NCBI GenBank assembly: GCA_035565775.1
Contig: DATMRW010000009.1
Coordinates: 62,001 to 126,000, forward strand
From: PRO6 sp035565775
GTDB lineage: Bacteria; Pseudomonadota; Alphaproteobacteria; Rhizobiales; Xanthobacteraceae
DNA: 64,000 bases
Direction: 5' to 3'
In this document: piece by piece, positions 53,910-62,344 of the stretch
Layout of the letters: each line of letters starts with the position of its first letter
Numbering within the stretch: position 1 is the stretch's first letter
Program-made: the position numbers and the translations under genes
Notes under the pieces: generated by a model
Told to the model about the DNA's origin: nothing
Database searches by the model: none
The model's input: only the letters and a program-made list of their open reading frames with translations

Positions 53910-54878
53910 TCATTGCAGGCGGCTTGATGCGGATGCATTCAGGCTGTCGATCCGCTTCAGCCAGAACTCACTCGCGGTCGCGAACACGTTGTAGCCCACG
54001 CGGGGCGATGTCTTGATGCGGGTCAGCGGCGAAGTATCCTTCAGCCGTTCAAACCGTGCGGTAGCCGGATCGTAGACAATCAGTTCGAGCGGCGTTTCGT
54101 CGAGAATATAGCGCGAAACCGCGTGCGTCGGGTCATTGCCATGCTCTTCGCACATGATGACGGAATCGCCCGCGAGCAGCCGGCGTCCCCCCTTGATCGC
54201 CTCGATCTCAACGCCCTCGACATCGAGTTTGATCAGGAACTTACCGTTGGCGTCGACCACGCCGTCGTCGATCAGGTTGTCGAGCGCGATCACGGGCACG
54301 ACCTCGCCATCGTCGCCGCCGGGCGCACCGGCGATGCTGAACGCCTCGTGCTTGACGCCCGAAAGGCGTGCGGTGCCGCGGGCCGCACCGATGGCGCACT
54401 GCATCGTTTCGAAACGGTTGCCATTGACGCGGGCATTGGTCGCCAGCACACTGAAATTCCGCGACGACGGCTCGATCGCGATCGAGCGATGACGGCCGAA
54501 CAGTGCGCTCGACACCAGGACCGACCAGTAGCCGTAGTTCGCGCCGCAATCGAGCAGCGTGTAGTCGACGTCGTTCGAGCCGAGGAACAACAGCTCGAGC
54601 TCGATCTCGTAGGAATAGGACAGGTTGAGCAGCTTGCTCCAGTAGCCGTCGCCGTAGGGGAACGTAAACGTCGCATCGTCGTTGAGAACGACGGCAATGT
54701 CACGCTTCGGCAGCGCGCGGCGCAGGAGATTGGCGCAGAAGTTGTAGCCGCTGTGATGGAAGTGCGACGACACCTTCGAGCCGGTCGACAGCATCAGCGC
54801 GGCCAAACGCTCCCATGCGTTCGTTCCCTCAAGAACGCCCGTCGTCCGGTTGAAACGGATGGGAGCTGGCGAGATCAA
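53910..54878 (-). CDS. FkbM family methyltransferase lying inside the nuo operon
   Basis: 322 residues, S-adenosylmethionine-dependent class I fold. SAM motif I is LLDCGANYGYWSVL (about residues 108-121), followed by IAIEPSSRNFSVLATNARVNG with the acidic SAM-ribose ligand. The FkbM hallmark LIKLDVEGVEIEAIKGGRRLL is near residue 215, and IMCEEHGND follows. No membrane helix or signal peptide. Its start overlaps the nuoD stop by 4 bp and nuoE starts 14 bp after it, so it must be co-transcribed with complex I genes. The substrate is unknown: it could modify a complex I subunit or be an unrelated sugar or lipid O-methyltransferase that entered the operon. Confidence 0.88.
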   Translation of the reverse strand: MISPAPIRFNRTTGVLEGTNAWERLAALMLSTGSKVSSHFHHSGYNFCANLLRRALPKRDIAVVLNDDATFTFPYGDGYWSKLLNLSYSYEIELELLFLGSNDVDYTLLDCGANYGYWSVLVSSALFGRHRSIAIEPSSRNFSVLATNARVNGNRFETMQCAIGAARGTARLSGVKHEAFSIAGAPGGDDGEVVPVIALDNLIDDGVVDANGKFLIKLDVEGVEIEAIKGGRRLLAGDSVIMCEEHGNDPTHAVSRYILDETPLELIVYDPATARFERLKDTSPLTRIKTSPRVGYNVFATASEFWLKRIDSLNASASSRLQ

Positions 54879-56068
54879 CGGTCAACCTCTCCGAACACGA
54901 TGTCGAGCGAGCCGAGGATGGCGGAGACGTCGGCGAGCAGGTGCCCGCGGCACATGTAGTCCATGGCCTGAAGGTGGGCGAAGCCCGGCGCGCGGATCTT
55001 GCACTTATAGGGCTTGTTGCTGCCGTCGGCGACGAGATAAACGCCGAACTCGCCCTTCGGCGCCTCGACGGCGGCGTAGATTTCGCCGGCCGGCACGTGG
55101 ACACCCTCGGTGTAGAGCTTGAAGTGATGGATCAGGGCTTCCATCGAACGCTTCATCTCGCCGCGGCGCGGCGGAGCGATCTTGTTGTCCTCGATCATCA
55201 CCGGGCCCTGCCCGTCAGCGACGCGCAGCTTCTCGATGCACTGCTTGATGATGCGGACCGACTGCCTCATCTCTTCCATGCGGATGCAGTAGCGGTCGTA
55301 GTTGTCGCAGTTCTTGCCGATCGGAATGTCGAAATCCATCTCGGCATAGCACTCGTAGGGCTGCGCCTTGCGCAGGTCCCACGCCGCGCCCGAGCCGCGC
55401 ACCATGACGCCCGAGAAGCCCCAGGCCCAGGCGTCTTCCAGCGAAATGACGCCGATATCAACGTTACGCTGCTTGAAGATGCGGTTTTCGGTCAAAAGGG
55501 TTTCGAGATCGTCGACCACCTGCAGGAACGGATCGCACCAGTTCCAGATGTCCTCGATCAGCTGCGGCGGCAGATCCTGATGAACGCCGCCGATGCGGAA
55601 GTAAGCGGCGTGCATGCGCGAGCCGGAGGCGCGCTCGTAGAAGACCATCAGCTTTTCGCGCTCTTCAAAGCCCCACAGCGGCGGGGTCAGCGCGCCGACG
55701 TCCATCGCCTGCGTGGTGACGTTGAGGATGTGCGACAGGATGCGGCCGATCTCGCTGTAGAGAACGCGGATCAACTGCGCGCGGCGCGGCACGGTGATGC
55801 CGAGCAGCTTTTCCGCCGCGAGGCAGAAGGCATGCTCCTGATTCATCGGCGCGACATAGTCGAGCCGGTCGAAATACGGGATCGCCTGCAGATAGGTCTT
55901 GTGCTCGATCAGCTTTTCGGTGCCGCGGTGCAGAAGGCCAATATGCGGATCGACACGCTCGACCACCTCGCCATCCAGCTCCAGCACCAGACGCAGCACG
56001 CCGTGCGCCGCCGGATGCTGCGGACCAAAGTTGATGGTGAAATTGCGGAGATTCTGCTCGGTCATCAA
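54875..56068 (-). CDS. nuoD: NADH-quinone oxidoreductase subunit D
   Basis: 49-kDa-type subunit forming the quinone site with NuoB. 397 residues, not fused to NuoC. Conserved: INFGPQHPAAHGVLRLVLEL (quinone-site His), HRGTEKLIEHKTYLQAIPYFDRLDYV, and the C-terminal GEFGVYLVADGSNKPYKCKIRAPGF region. Its start overlaps the nuoC stop by 4 bp. Confidence 0.98.
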   Translation of the reverse strand: MMTEQNLRNFTINFGPQHPAAHGVLRLVLELDGEVVERVDPHIGLLHRGTEKLIEHKTYLQAIPYFDRLDYVAPMNQEHAFCLAAEKLLGITVPRRAQLIRVLYSEIGRILSHILNVTTQAMDVGALTPPLWGFEEREKLMVFYERASGSRMHAAYFRIGGVHQDLPPQLIEDIWNWCDPFLQVVDDLETLLTENRIFKQRNVDIGVISLEDAWAWGFSGVMVRGSGAAWDLRKAQPYECYAEMDFDIPIGKNCDNYDRYCIRMEEMRQSVRIIKQCIEKLRVADGQGPVMIEDNKIAPPRRGEMKRSMEALIHHFKLYTEGVHVPAGEIYAAVEAPKGEFGVYLVADGSNKPYKCKIRAPGFAHLQAMDYMCRGHLLADVSAILGSLDIVFGEVDR

Positions 56069-56715
56069 GCGCCTGCCTTGCCAACGTTGGCCTTGCCTTC
56101 GTCGGCCTTGCCGCCGCTCGCCTTCTCATCGCCCGGAAGCGGATAATCCGCGCCTTCCCACGGCGAGAGGAAGTCGAACTGACGGAATTCCTGATTGAGA
56201 CGCACCGGCTCGTAGAGCACGCGCTTCTCTTCGTCGTCGTAACGGACCTCGACGAAGCCGGTGAGCGGGAAATCCTTGCGCAGCGGATGGCCGTCGAAAC
56301 CGTAGTCCGTCAGCAGCCGGCGCATGTCGGGGTGGCCCGTGAAGATCACGCCGTAAAGGTCATAGGCCTCGCGCTCGAACCAGTCCGCGCCCGGAAACTC
56401 GGCGATGATCGACGGCACCTGCGTAGTCTCGCCGGCCATGGCGCGCACACGGACGCGCACATTCTTGGTCGGGGACAGGAAGTGGTAGACGACATCGAAG
56501 CGCAGCTCGCGGCCCGGATAGTCCACCGCCGTCACGTCGGTGATGTTGACGAAGCGGCAGCGCGGATCATCGCGCAGGAAGCGCACGACCTCGACGATGC
56601 GCGCAGCCTCCACCGAGATGGTGAGCTGATTGAAGGCCACCGCATGGGCGGTCGCAGCGCCTGGAAGCGCTTCGACTATCATTCGGCCAAGAGCGTCGAG
56701 CTTGGTATCGTCCAT
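56065..56715 (-). CDS. nuoC: NADH-quinone oxidoreductase subunit C
   Basis: 30-kDa-type peripheral-arm subunit. 216 residues. The family signature is FEREAYDLYGVIFTGHPDMR followed by LLTDYGFDGHPLRKDFPLTGFVEVRYD. The last 20 or so residues are a Lys/Gly/Ala repeat tail (ASGGKADEGKANVGKAGA), low-complexity and probably disordered. A 136-bp gap separates it from nuoB. Confidence 0.97.
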   Translation of the reverse strand: MDDTKLDALGRMIVEALPGAATAHAVAFNQLTISVEAARIVEVVRFLRDDPRCRFVNITDVTAVDYPGRELRFDVVYHFLSPTKNVRVRVRAMAGETTQVPSIIAEFPGADWFEREAYDLYGVIFTGHPDMRRLLTDYGFDGHPLRKDFPLTGFVEVRYDDEEKRVLYEPVRLNQEFRQFDFLSPWEGADYPLPGDEKASGGKADEGKANVGKAGA

Positions 56716-56851
56716 GCGAGAGCCTTCGCGTTCCGTTATTCCGCCTTACTGCCGGCGGACACTGGTCTGGAGCGATTCCGGCCCAGCCGAAAACGCTCAG
56801 TTCCACAACTGCTTCATTGGCAGCGAAGCGGTCCCCGCTTCGCCCATGTGT

Positions 56852-57451
56852 TTAACGTTCGATCGTGCCCGTCCGGCGGATCTTCTTCTGCAACAGCATC
56901 ACGCCGTAAAGCAGGGCTTCCGCCGTCGGCGGGCATCCCGGCACGTAGATGTCGACCGGAACGACACGATCACAGCCCCGCACCACCGAATACGAATAGT
57001 GGTAGTACCCGCCGCCGTTGGCGCAGGACCCCATCGAGATCACATAACGCGGCTCCGGCATCTGGTCATAGACCTTGCGGAGCGCCGGCGCCATCTTGTT
57101 GGTCAGCGTGCCGGCGACGATCATCACGTCCGACTGGCGCGGGCTGGCGCGCGGAGCAAAGCCGAACCGCTCGACGTCGTAGCGCGGCATCGAGAGCTGC
57201 ATCATCTCGACGGCGCAGCACGCAAGGCCGAATGTCATCCACATCAGCGAGCCGGTGCGCGCCCAGGTGATCAGCTCATCGGTCGCGGTGACGAAAAAGC
57301 CCTTGTCGGCCAATTCGTTGTTCACCTCGAGGAAAAACCGGTCATCGGCGCCGACAGGCTTGCCGGTGCGAGGATCAAGAATTCCGGTAGCGGCCGGCGC
57401 AACCTGGGGCGCGAGAAGGCCCGTGCCCGACGGAGCCTGTGTCAATCCCAT
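56852..57451 (-). CDS. nuoB: NADH-quinone oxidoreductase subunit B
   Basis: Carries cluster N2, the last iron-sulfur centre before quinone. The frame is open to 57472; the ATG at 57451 (MGLTQAPSGTG) gives 199 residues and a 10-bp overlap with nuoA. N2 ligands: FGLACCAVEMM (adjacent Cys pair), SMGSCANGGG and YVPGCPPTAEAL. An N-terminal extension of about 35 residues precedes the conserved domain, as in mitochondrial PSST. Confidence 0.97.
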   Translation of the reverse strand: MGLTQAPSGTGLLAPQVAPAATGILDPRTGKPVGADDRFFLEVNNELADKGFFVTATDELITWARTGSLMWMTFGLACCAVEMMQLSMPRYDVERFGFAPRASPRQSDVMIVAGTLTNKMAPALRKVYDQMPEPRYVISMGSCANGGGYYHYSYSVVRGCDRVVPVDIYVPGCPPTAEALLYGVMLLQKKIRRTGTIER

Positions 57452-57807
57452 TCCAAGGCGCCTTTCTTCCACTCATAGGCGAAGCCGACGGTCAGCACGC
57501 CCAAAAACACCATCATCGACCAGAACCCGGCATCGCCGAGATTTCCGAACGTCACCGCCCACGGAAACAGGAAGGCCACTTCGAGATCAAAAATGATGAA
57601 CAGGATCGCGACGAGATAGAACCGCACGTCGAATTTCATGCGCGCATCGTCGAACGCGTTGAATCCGCATTCATATGCGGAGAGCTTTTCCGGGTCGGGC
57701 TGCTGATAGGCGACAACGAAGGGCGCGACCAGAAGGGCAATACCAATGACGGCGGCGATGCCGATAAAGATCGCGATAGGAAGATAATCGCCTAAAATGC
57801 TGTTCAC
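57442..57807 (-). CDS. nuoA: NADH-quinone oxidoreductase subunit A
   Basis: Three-helix membrane subunit at the junction of the two complex I arms. 121 residues. Conserved loop DPEKLSAYECGFNAFDDAR (with the redox-state-sensitive Cys) and FLVAILFIIFDLEVAFLFPW. First gene of the nuo operon, which runs to about 38.9 kb. Confidence 0.98.
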   Translation of the reverse strand: MNSILGDYLPIAIFIGIAAVIGIALLVAPFVVAYQQPDPEKLSAYECGFNAFDDARMKFDVRFYLVAILFIIFDLEVAFLFPWAVTFGNLGDAGFWSMMVFLGVLTVGFAYEWKKGALEWD

Positions 57808-57867
57808 CGACGATCTCCGTGGCTGCGGCTGTGGACCGCAGATTCGGTAAGTTTGGAATTGTTCTGA

Positions 57868-57896
57868 CGCTTAGCGCAGCGCAACAGAGGTGGCAA
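57868..57896 (-). promoter_or_regulatory. Candidate nuo operon promoter
   Basis: On the minus strand TTGCCA (57891-57896) and TAAGCG (57868-57873) are 17 bp apart, about 60 bp upstream of nuoA. The -10 match is modest. The rest of the 476-bp gap to the next gene (57808-58283) shows no gene, only the direct repeats at 58223-58240. Confidence 0.45.
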
Positions 57897-58222
57897 GACA
57901 ACCTAATGCGATCATGGGCAACTTTGGCCGTCAGCGGCCTCTCAATACGCCCTCTTCACCCGATTTCCGGGTGAAACGCCGCCATTCAACAACACGCCTG
58001 TGGATGCTTGGTTCATCTCTTCATCCCGGCAATGCCACAGCCTTCCGACGCAGCCCCGCATAATGCGGGCTCTGCGCGCTGCAATGGGCGCCAGCCCCCT
58101 CCCCAACCGCGCGGAACCGCCCCAGCCAGGGTTTACGAAGCCGCTTGAGCGGGGCCGGGCGACGAGCACTCTTTAGAACTCACATCTAACCATCGGCAAT
58201 CATTACCAAAATGTAAGGGCGA

Positions 58223-58240
58223 CGTTCAGAATGCGTTCAG
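58223..58240 (+). promoter_or_regulatory. Tandem CGTTCAG repeats upstream of an RcnB-like gene
   Basis: Two identical heptamers CGTTCAG start 11 bp apart (58223 and 58234) and lie 44-61 bp upstream of the ATG at 58284. One helical turn between direct repeats is typical of an OmpR/PhoB-type response regulator site. The core also reads GTTC-N7-GTTC (58224-58238) and so formally matches a LexA box. Which factor binds is undecided. Confidence 0.55.
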
Positions 58241-58283
58241 GAACCGACTCCTAGGTTGGACGCATCAACTTAGGAGAACAACC

Positions 58284-58598
58284 ATGAAACGTATCGCCCT
58301 CGCCGCCATCGCCATGTCTCTGCTGGCTATCCCGGCCGCTCAGGCACAGCACCGGCCAGCGCACCCCCACCACCCCGGGGTTCATCGTCCGGCTGTTCCC
58401 CCGCACGCGGTGAAGCGGCATCATTGGTCCAAGGGCCAGAAGTTCGGTGACTGGCGCCGCTATCGCGCGGTCAACGACTATCACCGCTATGGCCTGCACC
58501 GTCCGGCCCGCGGCCAGCACTGGGTCAAGGTCGGCAACGATTACCTTCTGATCGGCGCCGCCACCGGCATGATCGCGGCGATCGTCGCAGGACGTTAA
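58284..58598 (+). CDS. RcnB-like small periplasmic protein
   Basis: 104 residues with TTAGGAGAACAACC upstream of the ATG. Signal peptide MKRIALAAIAMSLLAIPAAQ with cleavage after AQAQ. A His/Pro-rich segment follows (HRPAHPHHPGVHRP), then the RcnB-family core HWSKGQKFGDWRRYRAVNDY, YGLHRPARGQHWVKVGNDYL and LIGAATGMIAAIV. E. coli RcnB helps nickel/cobalt homeostasis, but many alphaproteobacterial members are general envelope-stress proteins; the metal role here is inferred from His content only. Confidence 0.85.
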   Translation: MKRIALAAIAMSLLAIPAAQAQHRPAHPHHPGVHRPAVPPHAVKRHHWSKGQKFGDWRRYRAVNDYHRYGLHRPARGQHWVKVGNDYLLIGAATGMIAAIVAGR

Positions 58599-58620
58599 GG
58601 TTTCCGAACTGGAACCGAAG

Positions 58621-58651
58621 AAAAGCGGCCGCACAGTGCGGCCGCTTTTTT
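58621..58651 (+). terminator. Rho-independent terminator after the RcnB-like gene
   Basis: A 14-bp perfect inverted repeat AAAAGCGGCCGCAC / GTGCGGCCGCTTTT running into TTTTTTCTG, starting 22 bp after the stop. Confidence 0.93.
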
Positions 58652-58881
58652 CTGTCCGACTGCGCAAAAGGCCGGGCGGTCGCAGATGCTGACAGATATC
58701 GCCCCATCCGCGATCGCGCGCGCCATCAGCCAGTGCGAATACGCTAAGAGCGAAGCGCGCCGGCGCGCCCTCGCGCATCCTCGCTCGAGCGCCCTGAAAA
58801 AAATCCCACCGACATCGCTGCCAGCGGGATCTTGATTCGAACAATCGCAAAAACGGGCGCGCAGCTATTTCACTTTCCGCC

Positions 58882-59184
58882 TCACTTCTTCTCGAATGCA
58901 GCCTTCACCTCGCCCTCGGTGATCCGCGCTTTCGGGTTGCCCTTCTGCCCGAGATTTTGCTCCTCGGTCCCATCCCCCATCATGCCGGGATGCTTTTCGC
59001 CGCCCGGCTTATCGCCGCTGTCGTGTACTGACGGCGCAGGTTGCACGAGGCTTACCGGGTCCGAAGCGGGAAATGAGTCTTCCAGACCCTTGCGCAACTC
59101 TCCGGTTTTCTTGTCGAGCTTCGCAGCTTCTCTGGGATCGACCGCGTGCTTGTCGACAGGCGCAAGATCAACCTTATCCTTCAT
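58882..59184 (-). CDS. Small hydrophilic protein with an FPASDPVS motif, function unknown
   Basis: The ATG at 59184 has a perfect AAGGAGG nine bases upstream and gives 100 residues (MKDKVDLAPVDKHAV); the frame is open to 59235. Highly charged, without membrane segments or cysteines. The segment GLEDSFPASDPVSLVQPAP is the type of motif seen in short hypothetical proteins scattered through rhizobial genomes. The remainder is Gly/Lys/Glu-rich and probably disordered. Divergent from the DUF2171 gene across 197 bp. Confidence 0.75.
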   Translation of the reverse strand: MKDKVDLAPVDKHAVDPREAAKLDKKTGELRKGLEDSFPASDPVSLVQPAPSVHDSGDKPGGEKHPGMMGDGTEEQNLGQKGNPKARITEGEVKAAFEKK

Positions 59185-59381
59185 CGCGAAACCTCCTTGA
59201 ACAGCCCCTCTCCTCACAGAGGATAAAGCTCGCAAGCCAAGATGCGTTCCATCGCTGCGCGCTGTTCCGGTTGCGGCACATGCTGCCTCAACGAATACGG
59301 GCGCGCGCGCTCATCGCTGATTGAATGATGAACCAATCCGCCCTGCACGCGTTGGCTCGCCATCCACACTGGAGAAGCACA

Positions 59382-59606
59382 ATGATCAATGCAGCACAGA
59401 TCAAGGAACACATGGATGTGCAGGCTTCCGATGGTCAGGTCATCGGCAAGGTCGATCACATGGAAGGCGCGGATACGATCAAGCTGACCAAGGACAATTC
59501 ACCCGACGGCAAGCACCACTTCGTGCCGCTGAACTGGGTCACCAAGGTTGATCAGCAGGTTCACCTCAACAAGTCGGCGAAGGACGCGAAGGCGCAATGG
59601 CACTGA
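59382..59606 (+). CDS. DUF2171 family small protein
   Basis: The ATG at 59382 is preceded by GGAGAAG and gives 74 residues beginning MINAAQIKEHMDVQASDGQ; the frame is open to 59325. The compact beta-rich core GQVIGKVDHMEGADTIKLT and HHFVPLNWVTKVDQQVHL is a PRC-barrel-like pattern typical of DUF2171 proteins, which are common in alphaproteobacteria and have no assigned function. It ends before a strong terminator. Confidence 0.88.
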   Translation: MINAAQIKEHMDVQASDGQVIGKVDHMEGADTIKLTKDNSPDGKHHFVPLNWVTKVDQQVHLNKSAKDAKAQWH

Positions 59607-59623
59607 CGCCCTTTGCATGAATG

Positions 59624-59660
59624 CGAAAGGGGCAGCTCACCGCTGCCCCTTTCGTTTTTT
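59624..59660 (+). terminator. Rho-independent terminator after the DUF2171 gene
   Basis: A 13-bp perfect inverted repeat CGAAAGGGGCAGC / GCTGCCCCTTTCG followed by TTTTTT, 17 bp after the stop. It lies between convergent DUF2171 and sorB and may serve both. Confidence 0.93.
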
Positions 59661-59679
59661 GCGTGGAGACGTCTTCGCG

Positions 59680-60072
59680 TCACTGCGTGAACGGATTGCG
59701 GAAACCGCCGCCGCTCGGCGTCGTGCGCTGCGGGAAGGTCTGCTCGAGATAGTTCAAAATGACCTCGCGCTCGGCCGCTTCGGGCTTCGGCATGTTGTGC
59801 TTGGAGATCATCAGATTGATCGAATCATCCCACTGAGCCCGGTTCATGCCCTGCTGCGCCACGAGTTTGAAGCCGTGGCAGGCCGTGCAGGCATAAAACG
59901 TATCATCGCGGCCGGGACCGGCCGGATAGTCTTCCGGGCTTTCTTCGGCATCGGACTGGGCAAGAGCGAACGGCGCGGCGAATGCCATGACGGCCAGCGC
60001 CGCGCCTGCGATCAGAAACTGCCGCGCAACGCGCGCGGCAATTCCGTTGGTCTTCACTTTCACCATCATCAA
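59680..60072 (-). CDS. sorB: Sulfite dehydrogenase cytochrome c subunit SorB
   Basis: Periplasmic c-type cytochrome that accepts electrons from SorA. 130 residues. Signal peptide with a hydrophobic core at residues 18-36 and cleavage after FALAQ. A single haem-binding CTACH at residues 62-66 and a probable Met ligand in SKHNMPKPEA. Its start overlaps the sorA stop by 4 bp, so the pair is co-translated. Electrons would pass on to cytochrome c and oxidase. Confidence 0.9.
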   Translation of the reverse strand: MMMVKVKTNGIAARVARQFLIAGAALAVMAFAAPFALAQSDAEESPEDYPAGPGRDDTFYACTACHGFKLVAQQGMNRAQWDDSINLMISKHNMPKPEAAEREVILNYLEQTFPQRTTPSGGGFRNPFTQ

Positions 60073-61436
60073 CCGACCAGCACCGCAATGCGATGCATGG
60101 CGTTGCCGCCATAGCCTTGCGGGTTCCAGTTGCCGGCAAGATGCGGCTGCATCACGCCGTTGGAGTCGGTGCCGCGCGTCCAGATCTCATAGTATCCGTC
60201 GGCCGGAAGCTTCACCGTCGCGGTCCAGCGCTGCCAGTCAAACTTGTTCTTGGGCTGGCTGAGCTTCGCCTTGGTCCACGTCGCGCCGAAGTCGGTGGAG
60301 ACATCCACCTGCTTCACCGTCAGATCGCCGGCCCAGGCCGCGCCGCGCAGTTTGATCTCCTTGGTGCCCGCGGCCATCTTCGCGCCGTTCGCCGGGCTGG
60401 TGATGATCGAACGCACCGGCATCGATTCCAGGATGCGGAAGTTTTTCGGATCGCCCTTCGAGCCCGGCACCATCGGCTTGATCGGCACGCGATAGGAGAA
60501 CTCAGTCATGCCCGGACCATCGTGCTCCTTGTCGCGGATCCAGATCCGCTTGAGCCACTTGGTCGAGACCGAGCCCGGCCAGCCGGGAATGAACACACGC
60601 ACCGGGCCGCCGTGGATGTTGGTGAGTGGCTGGCCGTTCATCTGCCAGACAATCAGGTTGTTCTCGTCCATCAGCTTCTTGATCGGCACGCCGCGCGACA
60701 CGGTCGCCTTGTTCGCATCGCCGGACAGATGCAGGTCGCTGCCGTAGTGGCCGGAGAACACCGCCGACGGCTTCAGGCCTGCCGCCTTGATGACATCGGC
60801 AAGGCGCACGCCGGTCCATTCGGGGCAGCCCGCGCCGCCGTTGGTCCACTGGTTGCCGCGCGCCTGCGGCGTGAAGAATGCGCGGCCGTTGCCGCCGCAT
60901 TCCAGCACCATGCGGCGCGTCACCGGCTTGAACTTCTGCTTCAACTCGCCGAGCGTGAAGGTCACCGGCTTATTGACCTCGCCATCGATGACGAACGACC
61001 ACTTGTCGGGGTCCTTGTCCTCATCGGGCGTCTGGCCGTTGTTGCGGACGAACAGCTTCTCGGTCGGCGTCGTCTCGTCGTCGAGCAGATCCTCCGGCGT
61101 CTCGGCCACCAGCGGGCGGTCGCCGAGCACAACGAGCTTTTCGCTCTTGCCGGGGAATTTGAGATATTGCGGCCCCTTCGGCGCTGCCGGTGCGCTGCCG
61201 CCTGCGGGCGGCGTCTGCGCCATCGCCGCCGGAATCAATCCGCCGGGCATGTTCGCAGCGAAGGGAATCGTCCCGCCGACTGCCGCGCTCATCGCGGCAA
61301 GGCCTGCGCCGCCCAAAAATCCGCGGCGGCCCATCTCAGTTCTGCGGCCGAACACCTCGGCGTCGGCCCGCTCCGGATCATCCCGGTAAAGCTCTTCCAC
61401 CGAGCGCTCGTGCGCACGGTCCTTTGATGTCGTCAT
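60069..61436 (-). CDS. sorA: Sulfite dehydrogenase molybdopterin subunit SorA
   Basis: Periplasmic molybdenum enzyme that oxidises sulfite to sulfate. 455 residues. The Tat signal is visible: EMGRRGFLGGAGLAAMSAAV, ending near PAAMAQ. The Moco-ligating Cys lies in MVLECGGNGRAFF. The C-terminal dimerisation domain contains KEIKLRGAAWAGDLTVKQVDV and a Trp-rich end. There is no haem domain of its own, matching the SorAB type with separate cytochrome. Close YedY-type relatives exist, but the SorB partner favours sulfite. It would use cofactor made by MoaC and MoeA. Confidence 0.92.
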   Translation of the reverse strand: MTTSKDRAHERSVEELYRDDPERADAEVFGRRTEMGRRGFLGGAGLAAMSAAVGGTIPFAANMPGGLIPAAMAQTPPAGGSAPAAPKGPQYLKFPGKSEKLVVLGDRPLVAETPEDLLDDETTPTEKLFVRNNGQTPDEDKDPDKWSFVIDGEVNKPVTFTLGELKQKFKPVTRRMVLECGGNGRAFFTPQARGNQWTNGGAGCPEWTGVRLADVIKAAGLKPSAVFSGHYGSDLHLSGDANKATVSRGVPIKKLMDENNLIVWQMNGQPLTNIHGGPVRVFIPGWPGSVSTKWLKRIWIRDKEHDGPGMTEFSYRVPIKPMVPGSKGDPKNFRILESMPVRSIITSPANGAKMAAGTKEIKLRGAAWAGDLTVKQVDVSTDFGATWTKAKLSQPKNKFDWQRWTATVKLPADGYYEIWTRGTDSNGVMQPHLAGNWNPQGYGGNAMHRIAVLVG

Positions 61437-61638
61437 GATTGCTCCCCGATCGTTGGTCTCGCTTCCGAAACCGAACTAGCCGGCCCTCGCGTCCCGAAAG
61501 CCGTTATGCTGCCGCAAGGGTATTCTGGGAGCGGAATCGGCGCAACATTCGTCGCTTGGGGAAATCAATTCTTCGAGCATGCTCTGATCGCGCCGCGACG
61601 CGAGGCGCGCGGATGATTCTTCCTGCCTGCGCCGGCGC

Positions 61639-61689
61639 AAAAAAGAAACGCCACCCGCTGCGGCCGGAAGACGGCGCTACGGGTGGCGT
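61639..61689 (-). terminator. Rho-independent terminator after the HU gene
   Basis: A 10-bp perfect outer stem ACGCCACCCG / CGGGTGGCGT (61648-61657 and 61680-61689) with a GC-rich loop. On the minus strand it is followed by TTTCTTTTTT. It starts 26 bp past the HU stop. No gene is evident in the remaining gap to sorA. Confidence 0.9.
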
Positions 61690-61715
61690 GAAATCCGAAG
61701 TTCTTCAGGAGCGAA

Positions 61716-62039
61716 TCAGATCGCTTCCTTCAGCTCCTTGGAGGCGCGGAAGGCGACCTTCTTGCTGGCCTTGATCTGAATCTGCTCACCGGTGGCCGGA
61801 TTGCGGCCTGTGCGTGCCGCACGCTTGCGCACCTGAAGGATGCCGAGGCCGACGATCCGAACGCGCTCGCCCTTCTTCAGGTGCTTCGTCACGCGAGTGA
61901 CCAGATCGCCAAGGATGGCTTCGGTCTGCTTCTTGGACAATTCATGCTCTTCAGCAAGCGCAGCAGCCAGATGCTTGAGCGTAACGGTTGCCGGGGTCGC
62001 TGATTTCTTCGCAGTCGCGGTCGCAGTTGCTTTTGCCAT
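61716..62039 (-). CDS. hup: HU family nucleoid DNA-binding protein
   Basis: Small histone-like protein that bends DNA. 107 residues, longer than typical HU (90) because of an N-terminal Ala/Thr/Lys tail (MAKATATATAKKSATPAT). The body has LKHLAAALAEEHELSKKQTE, VRIVGLGILQVRKRAARTGR with the DNA-intercalating arm NPATGEQIQI, and KKVAFRASKELKEAI. Single gene with its own terminator. The Lys/Ala tail may add DNA contacts. Confidence 0.96.
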   Translation of the reverse strand: MAKATATATAKKSATPATVTLKHLAAALAEEHELSKKQTEAILGDLVTRVTKHLKKGERVRIVGLGILQVRKRAARTGRNPATGEQIQIKASKKVAFRASKELKEAI

Positions 62040-62211
62040 GTTTGGCCCTCCTCATGGGGATCGGTACTTCAGAACTTACGGCAAATCAGGGCTTAAATGA
62101 TTCGTAAGTCGCGTGCCTACGCTGTTTTGCTTCAAAACAGCGTGTTTTGTCTATCAGCATGTGCAGAAGTCCCCTTTCGGAGCTGTTTTTGAGCAAGTTT
62201 GAACAAGGCGC

Positions 62212-62240
62212 TTGACTTGTCGCTCGGGCCCCTTTAACTC
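62212..62240 (+). promoter_or_regulatory. Candidate tRNA-Asp promoter
   Basis: TTGACT (62212-62217) and TAACTC (62235-62240) are 17 bp apart, 27 bp before the tRNA. A strong -35 with a weaker -10. Confidence 0.55.
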
Positions 62241-62267
62241 CCGCATCACTGCAGGCCCAGCGGCCTT

Positions 62268-62344
<77 letters not shown>

